Positions 60,520 through 63,984 of a DNA stretch of 63,984 nt are shown here, one piece after another. Where the stretch lies: contig NZ_JAAAJC010000010.1 in assembly GCF_009900715.1 (NCBI RefSeq), positions 1 through 63,984 of the forward strand. The letters are read 5' to 3'. Position 1 is the first letter of the stretch; each line of letters begins with the position of its first letter. Below the pieces are notes generated by a model, which was given only the letters and a program-made list of their open reading frames with translations, made no database searches and was not told the origin of the DNA. Origin of the DNA: Halococcus salsus (lineage in GTDB: Archaea > Halobacteriota > Halobacteria > Halobacteriales > Halococcaceae). The position numbers were made by a program, and so were the translations under genes.

Positions 60520-60978
60520 CTATGTTTGCATTTCGAGTTCAAACTGTTCGTTCTCACATACAGTATCCAGAACCACACTCGTGTCCGACTCGTTGATGTC
60601 TGTGTTGTTAATCAGTTTCTTGATCAGGTCGTTCATATCATCGGTGTCCTTGAATTTCCCGATTGCAACAACATCATGATTGCCAGTCACTTCATACACT
60701 GATGTGAGCTGGTCGTATTCTCTGAGACTATCAGCGACCTCTGACAGCCCACTTCCTTCGATATTGAGGTGGATGATCGCTGTTACTCCGTAACCAAGTG
60801 CCTCGTAATCTATTTGCGGTGAATAACCCTGTATCACACCTGCCGACTCAAGATCATCGAGATGGTTTGAGACTGTCGTGACTGACACATCAAGCTTTTC
60901 GGCGAGTTGGCGAAGACTCGCCCGACCATCACCCAGAAGTTCGTTGATCAACTCTGTGTCGAGGTTCTCGTACGTCAT
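60520..60978 (-). CDS. Lrp/AsnC-family regulator, copy 3
   Basis: A 152-residue Lrp paralogue: [40 protein letters not shown] (HTH), [20 protein letters not shown] (RAM domain). It lies convergent with the MFS genes, 68 bases after the second. It has no tbsP neighbour, unlike copies 1 and 2. Its C-terminus ends QFELEMQT, as in the other copies (QFEL). Confidence 0.92.
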   Translation of the reverse strand: MTYENLDTELINELLGDGRASLRQLAEKLDVSVTTVSNHLDDLESAGVIQGYSPQIDYEALGYGVTAIIHLNIEGSGLSEVADSLREYDQLTSVYEVTGNHDVVAIGKFKDTDDMNDLIKKLINNTDINESDTSVVLDTVCENEQFELEMQT

Positions 60979-61143
60979 CTTCGGATATAGTCAGTAACAA
61001 CGATAAAACCTTACGAATCTACACTCTAGATACTTCCTCCTCAATCACTAATGCCGAAGCGAGAGCAATGAGTTACCGAGTATGGCCCTACATGGAATAG
61101 TTGGCGACATCTATTATATATAGACGGATGTAGAAATGAGACT

Positions 61144-61257
61144 ATGGGTGAACGCGCGTGCTACCTAGCCATCTGTCCTCACTGTGATCTTCGAATATCG
61201 ATTGCAGAGCAAGAATGCCCTGAATGTGGGACTGAACTCAACAAAGATGATCTGTAA
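61144..61257 (+). CDS. Small zinc-ribbon protein (37 aa)
   Basis: Reads MGERACYLAICPHCDLRISI, then AEQECPECGTELNKDDL, giving CPHC...CPEC, a rubredoxin-like knuckle pair. Clean short frame preceded by ATTATATATAG (about 61113) which could be box A. Haloarchaeal microprotein of unknown role. Confidence 0.65.
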   Translation: MGERACYLAICPHCDLRISIAEQECPECGTELNKDDL

Positions 61258-61349
61258 TTCTCTCGGGTAGACATCATTTCTCGAACAACAGTAAGTGTTG
61301 AGAAGTTATTCAGCAGGACTCATAGTCACGGGCGGCCTCTCTTACTCTA

Positions 61350-61769
61350 ATGAGCACCCAAGTTCTTGTCCCCCTTACAGACTCAAGCCATGCTTGGCCA
61401 GGTCTGAAGTATGCACTTGAACTGTATCCAGAAGCAGATATCACTGTCATAAACGTCATTGACCCGGCCGGGGCAGGGTATGGAGAGTATTCGTCAAGTG
61501 AGGAAAGCGGCCAAGTTACTCCAGAGAGCCAAGCAGAGGCATTGTTCACAGCAGCAAGTGACTTAGCTAGTGAATCTGGAAGAGACCTCACTACGACTCT
61601 CATAGAAGGTCGTCCCGCCGAAGCAATCGTTGAACATGCTGAAAACCACTCTTTTGATGCGATCGTAATGGGAAGTCGCGGCCGCTCCGGTGTTTCGCGC
61701 GTTCTTCTTGGAAGCGTTGCAGGATCGGTTGTAGAAAACTCGTCGGTGCCTGTTACTGTGGTGCCGTGA
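61350..61769 (+). CDS. Universal stress protein (UspA family)
   Basis: A 139-residue single-domain UspA protein: QVLVPLTDSSHAWPGLKYAL at the start, DITVINVIDPAG, and the nucleotide-binding motif IVMGSRGRSGVSRVLLGSVA followed by SVVENSSVPVTVVP, the ATP-binding G-2x-G-9x-G(S/T) signature. Such proteins form dimers and respond to stress. The next gene (HPP family) is 19 bases downstream, so the two are an operon. Confidence 0.95.
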   Translation: MSTQVLVPLTDSSHAWPGLKYALELYPEADITVINVIDPAGAGYGEYSSSEESGQVTPESQAEALFTAASDLASESGRDLTTTLIEGRPAEAIVEHAENHSFDAIVMGSRGRSGVSRVLLGSVAGSVVENSSVPVTVVP

Positions 61770-61788
61770 CTCATCAAGAATCGGATTC

Positions 61789-62298
61789 ATGAACGACCAG
61801 ATAACTACAAGTCTGCATACTGGCCTCTTGATTGCAATCTTGGGAGTCCTCACATGGGCAAGTGGGCTACCAGCGTTGTTTCCGAGCCTAGGGCCATCTG
61901 CATTCGTTCTCGCGATGTTCCCCGAGAGCGAGGCAAGCAATCCAAAGCGGGTGATAGGAAGCCATGTTCTGGGAGTCATCGCTGGTTTTCTCGCATACCA
62001 TCTCTTTGCACAGGGTATCGTCGTTACAGGCCAAATACCACCGTTTTCAACTGTTAGTCTTAGATTAGCTGTCAGTAGCGTTGTAGCGATCGTCTTGACC
62101 GTAGTTGCCATGCTCTACTTTGGTATTCGGCATCCACCAGCTTGTGCGACGACGCTAATCGTGGCGCTTGGACTCCTCCCGACACTCTTTGATAGTATAA
62201 TTATCATCGGTGCTGTAGTCATCATTGTTGGCGTTCAGAAGCTCTTGCTCCGTATTGATCAACTAATTAGAGATTCCACGCACTGGAGTCTCTCTTAG
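61789..62298 (+). CDS. HPP-family membrane protein
   Basis: A 169-residue protein with about five membrane helices matching the HPP family: LPALFPSLGPSAFVLAMFPE, SNPKRVIGSHVLGVIAGFLA, and FGIRHPPACATTLIVALGLL with the HPP tripeptide. Plant and cyanobacterial relatives transport nitrite in plastids/thylakoids. Genes for FNT channels lie nearby, so a nitrite link is possible but inferred. Co-transcribed with uspA. Convergent with the truncated FNT copy 3. Confidence 0.85.
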   Translation: MNDQITTSLHTGLLIAILGVLTWASGLPALFPSLGPSAFVLAMFPESEASNPKRVIGSHVLGVIAGFLAYHLFAQGIVVTGQIPPFSTVSLRLAVSSVVAIVLTVVAMLYFGIRHPPACATTLIVALGLLPTLFDSIIIIGAVVIIVGVQKLLLRIDQLIRDSTHWSLS

Positions 62299-62312
62299 GC
62301 AAGAGTCGGTAT

Positions 62313-62912
62313 TCAGGAGTCGTTGGTCGTTTCTGCCTCGAAATCCACATCCTGTTGCGTACCAGCGAGTTCGATATGGCCATAATTAAGCAGTCCAACG
62401 AAGACTGCCCCACCAATGATGTTTCCAATGGTGGTCCGGAGGAGGAAGTGGACGAAGTCCCCGACCGTGATTCCTTGGCCCAAGAGCATCGCCGAGACGA
62501 CCTTAGTGGTTCCGAGGATGGCGTGATGGAACGGGCCGAAACCGATCGCTCCAGTCACAATCAATGTGAACATGATCCGTCCGATTGTATCGCGACTGGC
62601 GGCCACGAGCCAACCTGCCACAACCCCACTCAAAAGAATCGTCCACCACGGCAATGGCACCAGCGCATTTGCAAGGGTAGCGAATGCTGATGGTGATACG
62701 ATATTCATCAATGGCCCTATCGTTCCGATAAGGCCAGCGAATATCATGCACCCAAGAAGATTCGAGACGCACGTTGCTCCCCAGAGTCCGCCGAGATCAC
62801 TGAGAGAGGCACGGCGATCGAAGACGGGGAGGACGGCCATTGTCGAATAGGCGGTGAATAGCTCCGTTTGGCCGAGGACTACGAACAAGAATGCAATGGA
62901 AGAGCCGAACAA
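62313..62912 (-). pseudogene. FNT copy 3, N-terminally truncated with an internal deletion
   Basis: 199 residues homologous to residues about 80-281 of the other FNT proteins: SIAFLFVVLGQTELFTAYST, FHHAILGTTKVVSAMLLG, LLNYGHIELAGTQQDVDF. The first two helices and part of the pore are missing; upstream sequence is not FNT-like. In addition GWLVAASRD replaces GWLMGMATWLSAASRD, a deletion of seven codons. It is probably nonfunctional. Confidence 0.85.
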
Positions 62913-63005
62913 TCATCCATCCTGTACTCCTTGATTTGGAAAGTACCCCGTACTTCAACACTGACGCACGAGTTGCAATCGTACATATCGCAGTAGAATT
63001 TGATC

Positions 63006-63984
63006 TTAACGTTCCGATTCTACCTCAAACAATCTTGAGAATATTTTCCGTTGAACGGTGCGATTGAGTTGGGAGAATGCAGACGGAGACACTTCTAGGA
63101 TCTCTGCAACTTCCGAACCTGAGTTTTCCCGTGGCGTTTCAAAGTATCCACTTTGATAGGCCGTTCTCACCACTTCCAGTTGCCGGTCAGTGAGCTGGTC
63201 GAATATCTGTGACCTAGTCATATCATTGATATTGTCCGTACGCTGTCGATTATGCTGTGTGAGAAGAGTCAAATCTTGAAACTCCTGTGTGAGAATGTTG
63301 TTGACGGTTCGAGTGGCGGTTGGGTTTGGGACCTCTATTTTGAGGTGCATTGCGTCCGTATTTACTGATATCTCACGGAGAGTAGTTCCATGGTCAACGA
63401 GTTTAGTCGCAATGAAAGGGGCTGAAAAGTGGAACTGAACGGTCGAATCACCTCCGTTCGCTGATTCAGAGATCACCCTGAAATTCTCAATACCGACGAC
63501 CGATGTAGCTGCTTCGCGTAGCGCATCAAGTGAACTATGGTCGACTTTCGCAATTGCTGATATTCCTTGGGAGGTCTGTTGGAGCCCTTCATCAAGATAG
63601 ATTGTACAGTCGGCGGCGCGTGCAAGCTGGAGCAAGACCGATTCCCTATCAGTCGTCTTATATTCTAACTCAGTCGTAGTGTCACTGAGCAGTGCATCCC
63701 GCTGCTTTGCTGCAGTGATAGCCGCAGCAATTGTTTCACTCAATTCACCGAGTACTGCCTGTGAGGTTTCGTCGAACGCCTCCTGCTGACCTGCATACAC
63801 TGTTACTACCCCGTAAAAGGCCTCTTCATGGATCAAGGGAAGGCTGAGAGCAGAACGGAACCCATGAGCGAGTGCTTCCGATCTCCAAGCTTCCACTTGA
63901 AGCTCACTCGCAACATTTGAGACTACTGTCGGTTGGTGAGTTTCAGCTGCCTGAGCCGTCGGTTCTTCATGTGGAATATCCTCG
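63006..63984 (-). CDS. GAF + bacterio-opsin-activator-type HTH regulator (partial)
   Basis: The frame stays open to the window edge, so the N-terminus is missing. Visible parts are the end of a GAF domain (ALSLPLIHEEAFYGVVTVYA, FDETSQAVLGELSETIAAAI), a beta-rich middle domain known from Bat-like proteins (ADCTIYLDEGLQQTSQGISA), and the C-terminal HTH_10 domain (LTDRQLEVVRTAYQSGYFET, VAEILEVSPSAFSQLNRTVQ). Such proteins sense light, redox or ligands and activate target genes. Sensor domains such as PAS or a receiver may lie beyond the edge. Confidence 0.9.
   Translation of the reverse strand, partial: EDIPHEEPTAQAAETHQPTVVSNVASELQVEAWRSEALAHGFRSALSLPLIHEEAFYGVVTVYAGQQEAFDETSQAVLGELSETIAAAITAAKQRDALLSDTTTELEYKTTDRESVLLQLARAADCTIYLDEGLQQTSQGISAIAKVDHSSLDALREAATSVVGIENFRVISESANGGDSTVQFHFSAPFIATKLVDHGTTLREISVNTDAMHLKIEVPNPTATRTVNNILTQEFQDLTLLTQHNRQRTDNINDMTRSQIFDQLTDRQLEVVRTAYQSGYFETPRENSGSEVAEILEVSPSAFSQLNRTVQRKIFSRLFEVESER

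Overview
The window comes from a halophilic archaeon (class Halobacteria). The predicted proteins are strongly acidic. Many genes start directly behind an archaeal box A with no room for a ribosome-binding site. Several families are haloarchaeal hallmarks: TbsP, RNA polymerase subunit epsilon, a TBP paralogue, a Bat-type HTH regulator, DUF2080 paired with TnpB, and a conditioned-medium-induced Cmi4-like protein. The density of insertion sequences, broken genes, recombinase remnants and paralogous modules points to a plasmid or an old genomic island rather than core chromosome. No rRNA, complete tRNA or CRISPR array was seen.

Layout. Positions 1-9.2 kb carry single-gene metabolic and stress functions (DUF5694, an AAC(3)-like acetyltransferase, a NUDIX hydrolase, a 5'-nucleotidase, a cupin, catalase-peroxidase KatG), broken up by two damaged IS1595 copies; one of these contains a small MITE-like insert with its own putative DNA-binding protein. 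Positions 9.5-13.2 kb hold a DDE transposase and a TnpB element. Positions 14-24 kb hold a Tat-exported GH68 levansucrase, a three-gene UxaA-type sugar-acid dehydratase operon with two large subunits, a DUF3006/ComEC-like lipoprotein pair and a flippase-like membrane protein. Positions 24.9-30.4 kb hold tandem TMTC-like membrane glycosyltransferases and an intact IS1595 that cuts off a PIN-domain toxin.

Positions 30.7-40.2 kb form a transcription-machinery island. TbsP-Lrp on the left and Lrp-TbsP on the right bracket a Cmi4-like pseudogene, RNA polymerase epsilon, a TRAM protein, a DUF1931 histone-fold protein, a TBP paralogue and an MscS channel. Positions 40.2-47.7 kb contain two copies of a 129-bp element whose long terminal arms show compensatory base changes, plus another strongly structured intergenic sequence. 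Small transport and stress genes lie between them (rhodanese, SMR, TSUP, FNT, a CPBP protease).

Positions 46.5-53.3 kb contain a decayed serine recombinase, a sulfatase, a decayed tyrosine integrase, a pentapeptide-repeat ion channel, a TumE-like toxin-antitoxin pair and a tRNA 3'-end fragment; this looks like the footprint of an integrated element. Positions 53.8-64 kb hold a second FNT plus SMR set, a deaminase, a DsbA-like protein, a cyclodeaminase, two MFS transporters, a third Lrp, UspA, an HPP protein, a truncated third FNT and a GAF-HTH_10 regulator that runs off the window end. All function assignments rest on reading motifs and family knowledge; no searches were run.
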